Positions 15,231 to 22,372 of a DNA stretch of 55,108 nt are shown in pieces (positions within the stretch are counted from its first letter, which is position 1; the number at the start of each line of letters is the position of its first letter). Source of the DNA: an archaeon (GTDB lineage: Archaea; Micrarchaeota; Micrarchaeia; Anstonellales; Anstonellaceae); the NCBI GenBank assembly GCA_020056635.1, contig JAGVHI010000010.1, positions 1-55,108 of the forward strand, given 5' to 3'. The translations under genes and the position numbers were made by a program. The notes beneath the pieces were generated by a model. It saw only the letters and a program-made list of their open reading frames with translations. It was not told the origin of the DNA and ran no database searches.

Positions 15231-16271
15231 ATGGATTTGCTTTTTGCAGCCAAATACCCATTCACAACAGGCGCGAGGTCAGCGCTTTTGGAATCCGGAA
15301 TTTCGATGGATGAGGACACGCTGCAATCCGGGTACGAGCGCGCGACCGTTGCCCTCTCCACTGGCAAACTGCCGAAAATTGCGGCTGAGCTCCAATCCGC
15401 GCTCGTTTCGCAAATCGCAAGCTATGCATCGGCCCGCATGCTCCTGCTCGCGCTCAACAACCGCTACCTCACAAACCGCTATGCGGTGGCTGAGGCAAAG
15501 CGGGCAAGCGCTTACCTATCCGGCGAATCGGAGCAAAACCTTGAATTGCTTTGCCAGGAGCTTGCTCTCCGATTCGAGAAAAACGGCCGCCAATACCTGC
15601 TTCCTTTCCCAGAATACCTCCGCTTCAACCCGCATTCGGTCGATTATAGGCTCTCGAACCGGAAAATCTCAGGCGGGCTGGTGCAGGTTTCGCCGCACGA
15701 GCGCATCAGGATAATGGAGGAGGCGATAAAGGCAAGGGTCGGGAAGCTGCCTGACGCAAAGGTGCCTGCATCTGTGCAGCCGCTTGCAAAAAAGCTCCTG
15801 CTGCACCTCCCCCGCGAGGAGCTTGCAACCGTGAAGCTTGATTCCTCGAATTACCCGCCCTGCATACAGAACATGCTAGTGCGCCTGCGGATGAGCGAGA
15901 ACCTGCCGCATACTGCCAGGTGGACGCTTGCAGTCTACCTGCTGCGCTCAGGGATGAAGCCCGAGGAGATAATCGGGCTTTTCAAGAACGCGCCCGACTA
16001 TTCCGAGGGCACCACGCGCTACCAGGTCGAATACCTCAAGCAAAAAGGGTATGCAATGCCATCTTGCGTCACCATGGACAGCTACGGCATCTGCGTCGCG
16101 CGCTGTCGGTGCGCAAGCCCGGTGCATTACAGGAAAGAGAAGCACGGAAGGTTCGCGGAGGCGACAAGGACGGATTTGCAGAAGGGCGAGCCCGGAACGC
16201 CATCACAGGAAACCCCAGAGCAGACGCTTGCGAAGAAGAAATGGGAGGATGCGAAGAGCAGGTCGCAGTAA
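15231..16271 (+). CDS. priL: DNA primase large subunit (PriL, Fe-S protein)
   Basis: A 346-residue regulatory subunit of the archaeal/eukaryal primase, which with PriS makes RNA primers for replication. The family's [4Fe-4S] cysteines are visible as C211 (in the segment YPPCIQNML), C279, C288 and C292/C294 in SCVTMDSYGICVARCRC. The N-terminal half is all-helical, starting with the expected LFAAKYPFTTGAR. The C-terminal 40 residues are charged and probably disordered. ATG 15231 lies at leaderless distance from a TATA box; the longer frame into the preceding membrane gene is discarded. priS follows 14 nt downstream, so both subunits are in one operon. Confidence 0.92.
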   Translation: MDLLFAAKYPFTTGARSALLESGISMDEDTLQSGYERATVALSTGKLPKIAAELQSALVSQIASYASARMLLLALNNRYLTNRYAVAEAKRASAYLSGESEQNLELLCQELALRFEKNGRQYLLPFPEYLRFNPHSVDYRLSNRKISGGLVQVSPHERIRIMEEAIKARVGKLPDAKVPASVQPLAKKLLLHLPREELATVKLDSSNYPPCIQNMLVRLRMSENLPHTARWTLAVYLLRSGMKPEEIIGLFKNAPDYSEGTTRYQVEYLKQKGYAMPSCVTMDSYGICVARCRCASPVHYRKEKHGRFAEATRTDLQKGEPGTPSQETPEQTLAKKKWEDAKSRSQ

Positions 16272-16285
16272 GGCGGTAGATTAGA

Positions 16286-17386
16286 ATGAATTCAGAAGAA
16301 TTTGTGCAAAGGCTGTTCTCGGACTACTACCGGTCGCACCAGCCTGCTCCAAATTCCCTTGAGAAGCGCGAGTTCGGGTTCGGGGGGTTCGAGAAGAAAA
16401 TCGAGGCAAGGCACGCTTGGTTCAAGTCACAGGAAGCGCTCTCCAAATTCCTGATTGTGAACACGCCCTTCTACCTCTCCTACTCGGCGGCATACTACGA
16501 GTTTCCAGACGCGCGGCCCATGCCAAAGAAAAACTGGCTTGGGGCGGATTTGATATTCGATTTGGACGCCCCTGCGCACGAATGCGGCAAATTCACGTGC
16601 CAAATCTGCCTTGAAAAAATCAAGGCTGAAACGCTGAAGCTGATTGAGAATTTCCTAATCCCGGATTTCGGGTTCGCAAAACCGGACTTTGCAATAAATT
16701 TTTCCGGCAACCGGGGCTACCACCTGCACATCCGCCACCAGTCCATACTTGAACTTTCGCGCGAGGAGAGGCGCGAGCTTGTGGATTACATTACCGGAAC
16801 AGGCATCGAATTTGCCTCGTTCTTCCGGACGGACGAGAACAATAGGATCTACGGGCCGCTTCCGACCGATGGGGGGTATTACGGGAAGCTTGCTCGCGAA
16901 ACGATATCCCAATTGCAGGATGGGAAAGGCGAGATAGTGCAGATACTTGGGAAGAAGTTCGAAAAGCCGCCAAATGCCCAAAAGCTCATTGACGGGATAA
17001 GATTAGGCAACTGGGATGCTGTGCGGATAATCGACAAGGAGAAGAAATTCAATGAGATACTTAAAACCCTCACAATCAAGCTCTCGGACCAGGTGGATGC
17101 CAACGTGACTGCGGACACAAGCAAATTGATTCGGGTTCCCAACTCGCTGCACGGGGGGAGCGGATTGTGCGCAATCGATGTGAAGAAGGGCATTTCGGAT
17201 TTCAATCCTCTCTCGGATGCAGTAGTGCTCCCAGCTACTGAAGTGAAAGTGGAAATAAGCGAGCCGGTCCCGAAAATCGAGATGAAAAATCAAACATTCG
17301 GCCCGTACGGAAAGGATGCGCAGATAACGGTTCCTGCATATTTCGCAGCTTACCTGATTTGCAAGCGTGCCGCAGCGATAGGCTAG
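16286..17386 (+). CDS. priS: DNA primase small (catalytic) subunit PriS
   Basis: A 366-residue catalytic primase subunit. The metal-binding acidic motif appears as LGADLIFDLDAP (about residues 90-101), followed by a zinc-site-like stretch with HECGKFTCQICLEKI. The nucleotide-binding FSGNRGYHLHIRH motif (about 145) and a third acidic/arginine motif with DTSKLIRVPNSLHGGSG (about 275-292) complete the set. The order matches archaeal PriS. It lies 14 nt after priL with AAGGCGG before the ATG and is followed by the GINS gene, a frequent archaeal replication cluster. Confidence 0.95.
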   Translation: MNSEEFVQRLFSDYYRSHQPAPNSLEKREFGFGGFEKKIEARHAWFKSQEALSKFLIVNTPFYLSYSAAYYEFPDARPMPKKNWLGADLIFDLDAPAHECGKFTCQICLEKIKAETLKLIENFLIPDFGFAKPDFAINFSGNRGYHLHIRHQSILELSREERRELVDYITGTGIEFASFFRTDENNRIYGPLPTDGGYYGKLARETISQLQDGKGEIVQILGKKFEKPPNAQKLIDGIRLGNWDAVRIIDKEKKFNEILKTLTIKLSDQVDANVTADTSKLIRVPNSLHGGSGLCAIDVKKGISDFNPLSDAVVLPATEVKVEISEPVPKIEMKNQTFGPYGKDAQITVPAYFAAYLICKRAAAIG

Positions 17387-17435
17387 CAGTTGCCTATTTA
17401 TTCCTTGACTGCCAATTAACCCCTTCGGGAGAGCT

Positions 17436-17975
17436 ATGGTGGAAGTTTACGATTACCGGCGGCTTCGCGAACTGCAGCACCAGGAGCGCGACTCCTCCGC
17501 ACTTGTCTCATTGCCTGCGGAATTCTACTCCTCAATATTCGAGCTGGTCGCAAAAAAGCGCCTTGAAGTGGAAAAATCCCACTCGCTCCACGAGATAAAG
17601 GAATACGAGAACATGCTAAAGGTGATAAAGGATTTGCATGCGATGAGGACGAGGAAAGTGGTGTTCCGGGCGCTTGGGGCAGGGCATAAGCACGAAACAG
17701 CGGGGATGACCAAGGAGGAGCACGCGCTCTATGACTCGGTGTGCGGGCTTCTTGAGGGCAACGGCTCGCTTCTCGAATCAGCGGTCGCAAGCCAGTCTCT
17801 CCGGCCGCCGCACGAACCCGTCGGGATTAAAAAGCTTCGAATCCTAAAGGAGATTCCTGCTTTCAAGGGAGCCGACAATTCGGTTTACGGCCCGTACAAG
17901 CCAGGCGAGGAGCAGGAATTGCCGCCTTCAGAGGCTGAAATACTGCTTCGCGGCAAGCTCGCCGAAACAATTTAG
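17436..17975 (+). CDS. gins51: GINS complex subunit (Gins51/Gins15 type)
   Basis: A 179-residue archaeal GINS subunit, which joins MCM and a GAN/RecJ-type protein at the replication fork. The N-terminal alpha-helical A domain (about 1-115) has the LPAEFYSSIFELVAKKRLEV and LHEIKEYENMLKVIKDLHAM features. A linker then leads to a small beta-rich B domain at the C-terminus (about 130-179: KLRILKEIPAFKGADNSVYG, then a PSEAEILLRGKLAE end). The A-then-B order is that of the Sld5/Psf1-like Gins51 subunit. It follows priS and precedes the L44e gene by 15 nt. The exact subunit name is by domain order. Confidence 0.85.
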   Translation: MVEVYDYRRLRELQHQERDSSALVSLPAEFYSSIFELVAKKRLEVEKSHSLHEIKEYENMLKVIKDLHAMRTRKVVFRALGAGHKHETAGMTKEEHALYDSVCGLLEGNGSLLESAVASQSLRPPHEPVGIKKLRILKEIPAFKGADNSVYGPYKPGEEQELPPSEAEILLRGKLAETI

Positions 17976-17990
17976 AAAAAGGTGCATAAG

Positions 17991-18278
17991 GTGAAATATC
18001 CCAAACAGATGAACACATACTGCCCATTCTGCAAACATCACACGTCCCACAACGTGAAGCTTGCCTCAAAGGGGCGCGCCCGCTCGATGGCGGTCGGCAA
18101 CCGCAAGCACGAGCGCAAATTGCTCGGGCACGGGGGCAAGCGCGCAGGCGAAAAAACAGTCAAGAAGCAGGGGAAGAGGCAGAAGGTCACACTTGAGTGC
18201 AGCCAGTGCAAGAAAAAGCACGAGCGCGTGGTCGGCACTAGGACGAAGAAGAAGCTGGAAGTCGGGAAAGAGAACTAG
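17991..18278 (+). CDS. rpl44e: 50S ribosomal protein L44e
   Basis: A 95-residue, highly basic zinc-binding protein of the large ribosomal subunit. The two cysteine pairs expected for L44e are present: TYCPFCKHHT near the N-terminus and LECSQCKKKHE near the C-terminus. The start is GTG at 17991, giving VKYPKQMNTYCP like the family's M-K-(Y/M)-P-K start; AAGGTG lies 6 nt upstream. An in-frame GTG at 17982 would add three residues. It heads the conserved archaeal group rpl44e-rps27e-aif2a-nop10-PAC2. Confidence 0.95.
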   Translation: MKYPKQMNTYCPFCKHHTSHNVKLASKGRARSMAVGNRKHERKLLGHGGKRAGEKTVKKQGKRQKVTLECSQCKKKHERVVGTRTKKKLEVGKEN

Positions 18279-18288
18279 CGTGATTTTT

Positions 18289-18453
18289 ATGGGAAAAAGC
18301 AAATTCTTGCGCGTGAAATGCAAATGCGGCAACGAGCAGATAATATTCGGGAACGCCACGTCGGCCGTGAAATGCCTGGTGTGCAACACTGAGCTTGGCA
18401 GGCCCACTGGCTCGCGCTTTGAGCTGCACGCAAAGGCGGTGCAGGTGCTATAG
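18289..18453 (+). CDS. rps27e: 30S ribosomal protein S27e
   Basis: A 54-residue zinc-ribbon protein of the small ribosomal subunit. The four zinc ligands are seen as KCKCGNEQ and KCLVCNTE, and the body FLRVKCKCGNEQIIFGN, then GRPTGSRFELHAKAVQVL, follows archaeal S27e throughout. ATG 18289 was chosen; an in-frame GTG at 18280 would add three residues. It is 10 nt after rpl44e and is followed after 1 nt by the aIF2-alpha gene, within the conserved translation cluster. Confidence 0.95.
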   Translation: MGKSKFLRVKCKCGNEQIIFGNATSAVKCLVCNTELGRPTGSRFELHAKAVQVL

Positions 18454-18454
18454 G

Positions 18455-19234
18455 ATGCCCCAGATGCCCGAGGTGGACGAGCTTGTCTTCGCAACTGTGC
18501 GAAAGATAATGCCGTACGGGGCATTCTGCGTGCTTGACGAATATGGCGCCCGAGAGGCTTTCCTGCACATATCCGAAGTTGCGCCGCGCTGGATCAAGAA
18601 CATACACGAGTTTTTGCACGAGGGCCAGCACCTTGTTGTGAAGGTCTACCAAATCGTGCCTGAAAAGGGGCAGATTGACGTCTCATTAAAGCGCGTTTCG
18701 GACTCCGAGCGCAAGCGCAAGACCGAGAGCACAAAGAGGCTGAGGCGTGCGGAGAAGCTCTTCGAGGTCGCAACCAAGGGCTCTGGCGCAAAGCCTGCCG
18801 ACATATCCCGCGCAAAAGCCGAGCTTGAGGCAAGCTTTGAGGATTTGTACGCTGCGCTTGAGGCAATCGCATCAGAGGGTGAGGCGGCGGTAGCGAACCT
18901 CAAAATCGAGAAAAAGGTCCTCTCCTCGCTTGTCGAGACCACGCAAAAGGCGATGAAGAAGGCGAAGGCAAAAGTCGGCGGGGTGCTCAAGGTCTACTCT
19001 TATGCGCCCGACGGTGTGGAAAAGGTGCGGACGCTGCTCACATCCATCTCCCCCCCGCCAGGCGCAGAAGTCTCGCTCACATACATAGGCGCCCCGCAGT
19101 ACAAGCTTCTGGTTTTGGCTGCGGATTACAAGGCTGCAAGCAAGGCGCTTAACGACATAATCGCATCCGCGCGCTCCAAATCCTCCTCCACCCTGTTCGT
19201 AGAGTTCACGCAAGGGGAGGGGGAGAAGGAATGA
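18455..19234 (+). CDS. eif2a: Translation initiation factor aIF2 alpha subunit
   Basis: A 259-residue alpha subunit of the trimeric factor that brings initiator Met-tRNA to the ribosome. The N-terminal S1/OB domain (about 1-85) shows DELVFATVRKIMPYGAFCVL, then REAFLHISEVAPRWIKNIHE and KGQIDVSLKRVS. A helical middle domain (about 90-170) and a C-terminal alpha/beta domain (about 175-259) complete the three-domain plan. ATG 18455 follows rps27e by 1 nt; a second ATG three codons later is possible. The stop overlaps the nop10 ATG (ATGA), so the two genes are translationally coupled. Confidence 0.95.
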   Translation: MPQMPEVDELVFATVRKIMPYGAFCVLDEYGAREAFLHISEVAPRWIKNIHEFLHEGQHLVVKVYQIVPEKGQIDVSLKRVSDSERKRKTESTKRLRRAEKLFEVATKGSGAKPADISRAKAELEASFEDLYAALEAIASEGEAAVANLKIEKKVLSSLVETTQKAMKKAKAKVGGVLKVYSYAPDGVEKVRTLLTSISPPPGAEVSLTYIGAPQYKLLVLAADYKAASKALNDIIASARSKSSSTLFVEFTQGEGEKE

Positions 19235-19452
19235 GAAAGATGAGGAAGTGCGCAGGTTGCGGCAGATACACTTTGCGCGAGGAGTGCCACGCAAGCACTA
19301 AAAGCGCGCACCCCCCAAAATTCTCGTTCCAGGACAGGTTCGCAAAATTTCGGCGTGCGATAGTTTTTTCCGCCGGAAAGCCGCAAGGCGGCTTTACGGA
19401 CTTGCAACGCAGTTGCATGGTCGCGCCCGAAAGGGACAGGCGGGGAAACTAA
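19231..19452 (+). CDS. nop10: Ribosome biogenesis protein Nop10 (H/ACA RNP) with extended tail
   Basis: A 73-residue protein. The N-terminal 50 residues match Nop10, a component of the H/ACA pseudouridylation complex: MRKCAGCGRYTLREEC, then SAHPPKFSFQDRFAKFRRAI. Two oddities are visible. The usual second zinc pair C-P-x-C is represented by only one cysteine (EECHAST), so the zinc site looks incomplete. The last 25 or so residues (from about SAGKPQGG) are encoded by a hairpin-rich DNA element and have no counterpart in typical 55-60-residue Nop10. The gene overlaps aif2a (ATGA) and abuts the PAC2 gene. Confidence 0.85.
   Translation: MRKMRKCAGCGRYTLREECHASTKSAHPPKFSFQDRFAKFRRAIVFSAGKPQGGFTDLQRSCMVAPERDRRGN
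19373..19435 (+). repeat. Triple-hairpin element in the nop10 3' end
   Basis: CCGGAAAGCCGC (19373-19384) pairs with GCGGCTTTACGG (19388-19399) across loop AAG, with one G-A mismatch at the fourth pair. TGCAA/TTGCA (19403-19417) and CCC-GAAA-GGG (19426-19435, a GNRA-type loop) follow. It ends shortly before the ribosome binding site of the PAC2 gene and resembles the element at 15131. Confidence 0.75.
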
Positions 19453-20211
19453 ATGGACAAGACATCGATAATCGAGCTCAAAAAAGTAACAATCAAAAAG
19501 CCGGTACTGGTGGAAGGGCTGCCTGGAATCGGGCTTGTGGGCAAGCTTGCGGCAGACCACTTGATAAAATCCTCAAAGGCAGAGCGCATTGCTGATGTAA
19601 TCTCCCCGCATTTCCCGCACCAGGTGATAATGCAGAAGAACGGCGTGATGCGGATGCTCAAGAACCGCATCTACCTTATCCCGGGGAAAAAGAATGACGT
19701 GCTGGTTCTTGTTGGGGATGTGCAGGCAATCACAAGCGAGGCGCAGTACGAGGTGTGCGGCGCAATACTTGACTGGTTTGAGAAGAAGGGGGGAAAGACG
19801 GTTATCACGCTTGGGGGATACGGGACCGGCAAATCCCCTACCACCCGGCGCGTATTCGGCTCCGCAAGCCACAAAACGCTCATTTCGGAATATTCGAAGC
19901 ACGGGATAGTTTTTGGCGAGAGCCGAGGCTCCATTATAGGGGTTGCGGGCCTGCTGCTCGGGCTTGGGAAGCTGCGCGGAATGAATGGGGCTTGCCTCAT
20001 GGGCGAAACGCATGGCGCATACGTGGACCCGAAATCCGCGCAGGCGGTGCTCGAGGCGCTTTCCAAGGTCCTGGACATGAAAATAGACATTTCAAAAATT
20101 GAGGAGCGCGCAAAGAAAGGGGAGCAGTTCATGAAGCACATGGAGCGCCAGGCGCAGAAAGCGACCGAGGGCGCGCTTCCGGAAAAGAACGAACTTTCCT
20201 ACATACGCTAA
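19453..20211 (+). CDS. PAC2-family proteasome assembly chaperone
   Basis: A 252-residue PAC2 (PbaB-like) protein, a family whose members bind the C-termini of proteasome or related subunits and assist assembly. The N-terminal VLVEGLPGIGLVGKLAADHL and the later ITLGGYGTGK, YVDPKSAQAVLEALSK segments are characteristic, and the length fits. The C-terminal 50 residues are charged and helical. It starts at the base after the nop10 stop, with AGGCGGGG upstream, as the last gene of the L44e-S27e-aIF2a-Nop10-PAC2 group that is widespread in archaea. Its client here is unknown; no proteasome gene is in the window. Confidence 0.9.
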   Translation: MDKTSIIELKKVTIKKPVLVEGLPGIGLVGKLAADHLIKSSKAERIADVISPHFPHQVIMQKNGVMRMLKNRIYLIPGKKNDVLVLVGDVQAITSEAQYEVCGAILDWFEKKGGKTVITLGGYGTGKSPTTRRVFGSASHKTLISEYSKHGIVFGESRGSIIGVAGLLLGLGKLRGMNGACLMGETHGAYVDPKSAQAVLEALSKVLDMKIDISKIEERAKKGEQFMKHMERQAQKATEGALPEKNELSYIR

Positions 20212-20247
20212 AAAACAGGCGCTGCCTAATTGCCTTGGGTGGTTTTG

Positions 20248-20637
20248 ATGGCTGCGGCACTCGCACAATCGTTTGGGCCCGAGCGCGCTGAAGAGCTCCG
20301 GTTCTCAACACAGGTTGCAGGCTCAAGCATCCAGTCGCAGCTCTCGGAGCTCTCATCGGCGCTTGAGCACGCAAAGGAGATGCCCCAGAACATACTTGTG
20401 AAGGCTGATTTCGCGCTTGCATCGGCTGTTGCAACCTACCTCGCTCAGGGGATTGCAAAAAAGATGACTGCAAGGCGCGCGGAGCACTCGGCAGAGCTTG
20501 CGCGCGCCACAGCGGATTTGATCAGCCCAAACCTGACAGTTGCGCTTTCCTCCTCGGGCCCGGTAAAAGTCGCAGCCGCGCTTCGCGCAAGCGCAGGCAG
20601 GATTGAGAAAACGGTTCCGGTTTCGAAAAAAGCCTAA
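20248..20637 (+). CDS. Hypothetical alanine-rich helical protein, 129 aa
   Basis: A small, mostly alpha-helical protein rich in alanine, glutamate and serine, without a clear membrane helix or signal peptide. The region ADFALASAVATYLAQGIAKK (about residues 50-69) is the most hydrophobic part but is broken by charged residues. ATG 20248 has GGGTGG upstream and comes 36 nt after the PAC2 gene, so it may be cotranscribed. I do not recognise the family. Confidence 0.55.
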   Translation: MAAALAQSFGPERAEELRFSTQVAGSSIQSQLSELSSALEHAKEMPQNILVKADFALASAVATYLAQGIAKKMTARRAEHSAELARATADLISPNLTVALSSSGPVKVAAALRASAGRIEKTVPVSKKA

Positions 20638-20648
20638 GCGTCCTGATA

Positions 20649-20660
20649 GCTTTTTATTCC
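20649..20660 (+). promoter_or_regulatory. TATA box of the class III signal-peptide operon
   Basis: GCTTTTTATTCC is centred about 26 nt before the ATG at 20681. The same 12-mer occurs, on the other strand, before the cysteine-rich paralogue operon (30745-30756). Confidence 0.55.
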
Positions 20661-20680
20661 AATTGCCCGATAGCTAGTCT

Positions 20681-20935
20681 ATGCGGGGCCAACTGTCCGC
20701 AGAAATGCTCATCCTTCTTGCAGTGCTTATAGCAGTAGTCGTGATAGTTGCCTCCCAGCTCATCAAAACCGCGGACAAGGCATCAGGCAAGGTGGACACT
20801 GCATCAGAGGCCGTGTTCAACAAGACCGATTCGGCGATAGGGGCTGGCTCCAAAAAAGATATAGGGGAAACATGCATCTCAGATGAGGAGTGCAGGACAG
20901 GCTCCTGCGACATCATCTCCTCGCGGTGCTCATGA
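20681..20935 (+). CDS. Class III signal-peptide (pilin-like) protein with cysteine-rich tail
   Basis: An 84-residue protein with an archaeal class III (EppA-type) signal peptide: the short basic start MRG, the processing-site pattern QLSAEM, and then the hydrophobic helix ILLAVLIAVVVIVASQLI. Such proteins are cleaved before the helix and assembled like type IV pilins. The mature part is short and ends in a compact cysteine motif GETCISDEECRTGSC plus a final Cys. A very similar tail occurs on the pilin-like protein at 32064-32588. The gene overlaps the next pilin-like gene by 4 nt (ATGA), so the two are cotranslated. Confidence 0.8.
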   Translation: MRGQLSAEMLILLAVLIAVVVIVASQLIKTADKASGKVDTASEAVFNKTDSAIGAGSKKDIGETCISDEECRTGSCDIISSRCS

Positions 20936-21324
20936 TGCGAAAGGGGCAAGTTTCCCTTGAAATGCTCCTCCTTCTCTCAGTGATGGTCGGGGTCCTCTAC
21001 CTGTCGCTCTCGCTCCTCTCAAGGACATATTCGCTTGGCTCCGCTTCGATTGGCAATGCGGCCTCGGAATCGCTCCTGCGCGGCATCGCCACGGCTGCAA
21101 ACGAGGTATGCGCAATGGGCGAGGGCAATTCAAGAATTGTCGAGTCAAGCACTATTTTCTCCCTATCGTACGCAGACGGCTCCCTTTCCCTTTCAAACGG
21201 AAAATGGCAGTTCTCGCGCAAAGTGGACTGCCTTATTGTTGCCCCACAAGATTCGATTTCAGGCAAAATTCTGGTGAAAAACACAGGCCCATCCGTTTCA
21301 ATTAGCCAATTTTCTCCCGAATAA
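20932..21324 (+). CDS. Class III signal-peptide (pilin-like) protein
   Basis: A 130-residue protein whose N-terminus MMRKGQVSLEMLLLLSVMVG carries the class III signal pattern (basic residues, G-Q-V-S-L-E-M, then a hydrophobic helix). The mature domain of about 100 residues is beta-rich and has two cysteines (NEVCAMG and KVDCLIV) that could form a disulfide outside the cell. Its start overlaps the stop of the preceding pilin-like gene. The pair probably forms part of a type IV pilus-like structure, though no assembly ATPase or EppA peptidase is in the window. Confidence 0.75.
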   Translation: MMRKGQVSLEMLLLLSVMVGVLYLSLSLLSRTYSLGSASIGNAASESLLRGIATAANEVCAMGEGNSRIVESSTIFSLSYADGSLSLSNGKWQFSRKVDCLIVAPQDSISGKILVKNTGPSVSISQFSPE

Positions 21325-21334
21325 AAATACGCAT

Positions 21335-21344
21335 GATTATAAAC
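21335..21344 (+). promoter_or_regulatory. TATA box of the thioredoxin-like gene
   Basis: GATTATAAAC is centred about 27 nt before the ATG at 21366, consistent with a leaderless transcript and against the longer in-frame start at 21333, which would precede the box. Confidence 0.5.
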
Positions 21345-21365
21345 TGCATTCGCGCCAATTTTTGC

Positions 21366-21656
21366 ATGGCGACCTACATCGAAATCATCACTTCACCAAA
21401 CTGCCCGCATTCTCCCAAGGCTGTGCGGGTGGCGCAAAAGGTGGTTTCAGAGATGAATTCGGTGATACTCCACGAAGTTAGCATGATAACCGAAGCCGGG
21501 AGGGCAAGGGCGGAGCAGTACGGGGTGGAATCGACTCCCGCAATAGCGGTGAACGGGCAAATCGCATACGTGGGCGTGCCTGGGGAAAAGCGGCTCAAGC
21601 ACATAATAGATGATGCGGTAAGGGAGGAGCGCCAGAAAACAAATTACTTCTTTTGA
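21366..21656 (+). CDS. Thioredoxin/glutaredoxin-fold protein (CPHS motif)
   Basis: A 96-residue protein with a thioredoxin fold: strand YIEIITSP, active-site loop NCPHSPKA, helix, and the conserved cis-proline segment VESTPAIAVNG followed by a Y-V-G-V-P-G turn. The active site is C-P-H-S rather than C-x-x-C, so it would act as a monothiol enzyme or in binding rather than as a classical dithiol reductase. ATG 21366 fits the TATA spacing. The last 13 nt overlap the convergent glycosyltransferase gene. Confidence 0.75.
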   Translation: MATYIEIITSPNCPHSPKAVRVAQKVVSEMNSVILHEVSMITEAGRARAEQYGVESTPAIAVNGQIAYVGVPGEKRLKHIIDDAVREERQKTNYFF

Positions 21657-22369
21657 GCGTGCCTGTAGGTATACCCCTTCTGTGAAATGCCTCCGAACAG
21701 CTGCAGGAATTGCTCAATGCCCCAGCCAAGCACGGTGCGCACGAAACCCTTGTGCTCAAACCTCCGCGGCGACATCCAAATTTTCATCCTCGGATCAAAC
21801 ATCATGCTTGTGCCAGCCCTAAGAAGCCTCCTGCTCAATTCCGCATCCTCTATCCGCACATCCCGAAACGCCCCCACCTTCCAGAATAGGGCTGCGCTGT
21901 AAGCCGAGTTTGCGGCAGTCACGTAATAGGGCCTGCCCCCGAAGAAAAGCGCCCCAAGCAGGTTCGTGAGTGCAAACACCCCGTTTGAATAAACATCGTA
22001 CCAGAATTTGCCGTAAGAAACAGGGCCGCATACCACATCGTATCCTTGCTCGAACCCCTGCAAAATGAAATAAAGCCAGCCCCTTGGCACTGTGGTGTCG
22101 CAATCAAGGAATGCCACGTATTTCCCCCTTGCAACCTTCGCCCCGCGGTTCCTTGCAATCGAAATCCCGTGCGTTTCCTTCTCAAGCAGCACCCTTGCCC
22201 CGAGTTTTTTTGCAATTTCCACTGTGCTGTCCGTGCTGCCCCCATCCACCACGATTATCTCATACCTCTCGCGCGAAAGGTGGCATCCCCTGACCGATTT
22301 TATGCACTTTCCAACGAACTTCTGCTCGTTCACAGTTGGAATCACTACTGAAATTAGCGGCCTTCCCAT
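21644..22369 (-). CDS. Family 2 glycosyltransferase
   Basis: A 241-residue GT2 enzyme that would transfer sugar from a nucleotide- or dolichol-linked donor, probably to a lipid carrier or surface glycan. The N-terminus ISVVIPTVNEQKFVGKCIKS and IIVVDGGSTDSTVEIAKKLG, followed by the metal-binding motif FLDCDTTVPRGWL (DxD-like) and a later IEDAELSRRLLRAG, follow the family order. No strong membrane anchor is present except possible amphipathic stretches near residues 125-160. It lies 3 nt after the HAD phosphatase gene on the same strand, so the two are cotranscribed. Confidence 0.88.
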   Translation of the reverse strand: MGRPLISVVIPTVNEQKFVGKCIKSVRGCHLSRERYEIIVVDGGSTDSTVEIAKKLGARVLLEKETHGISIARNRGAKVARGKYVAFLDCDTTVPRGWLYFILQGFEQGYDVVCGPVSYGKFWYDVYSNGVFALTNLLGALFFGGRPYYVTAANSAYSAALFWKVGAFRDVRIEDAELSRRLLRAGTSMMFDPRMKIWMSPRRFEHKGFVRTVLGWGIEQFLQLFGGISQKGYTYRHAQKK

Positions 22370-22372
22370 GCA

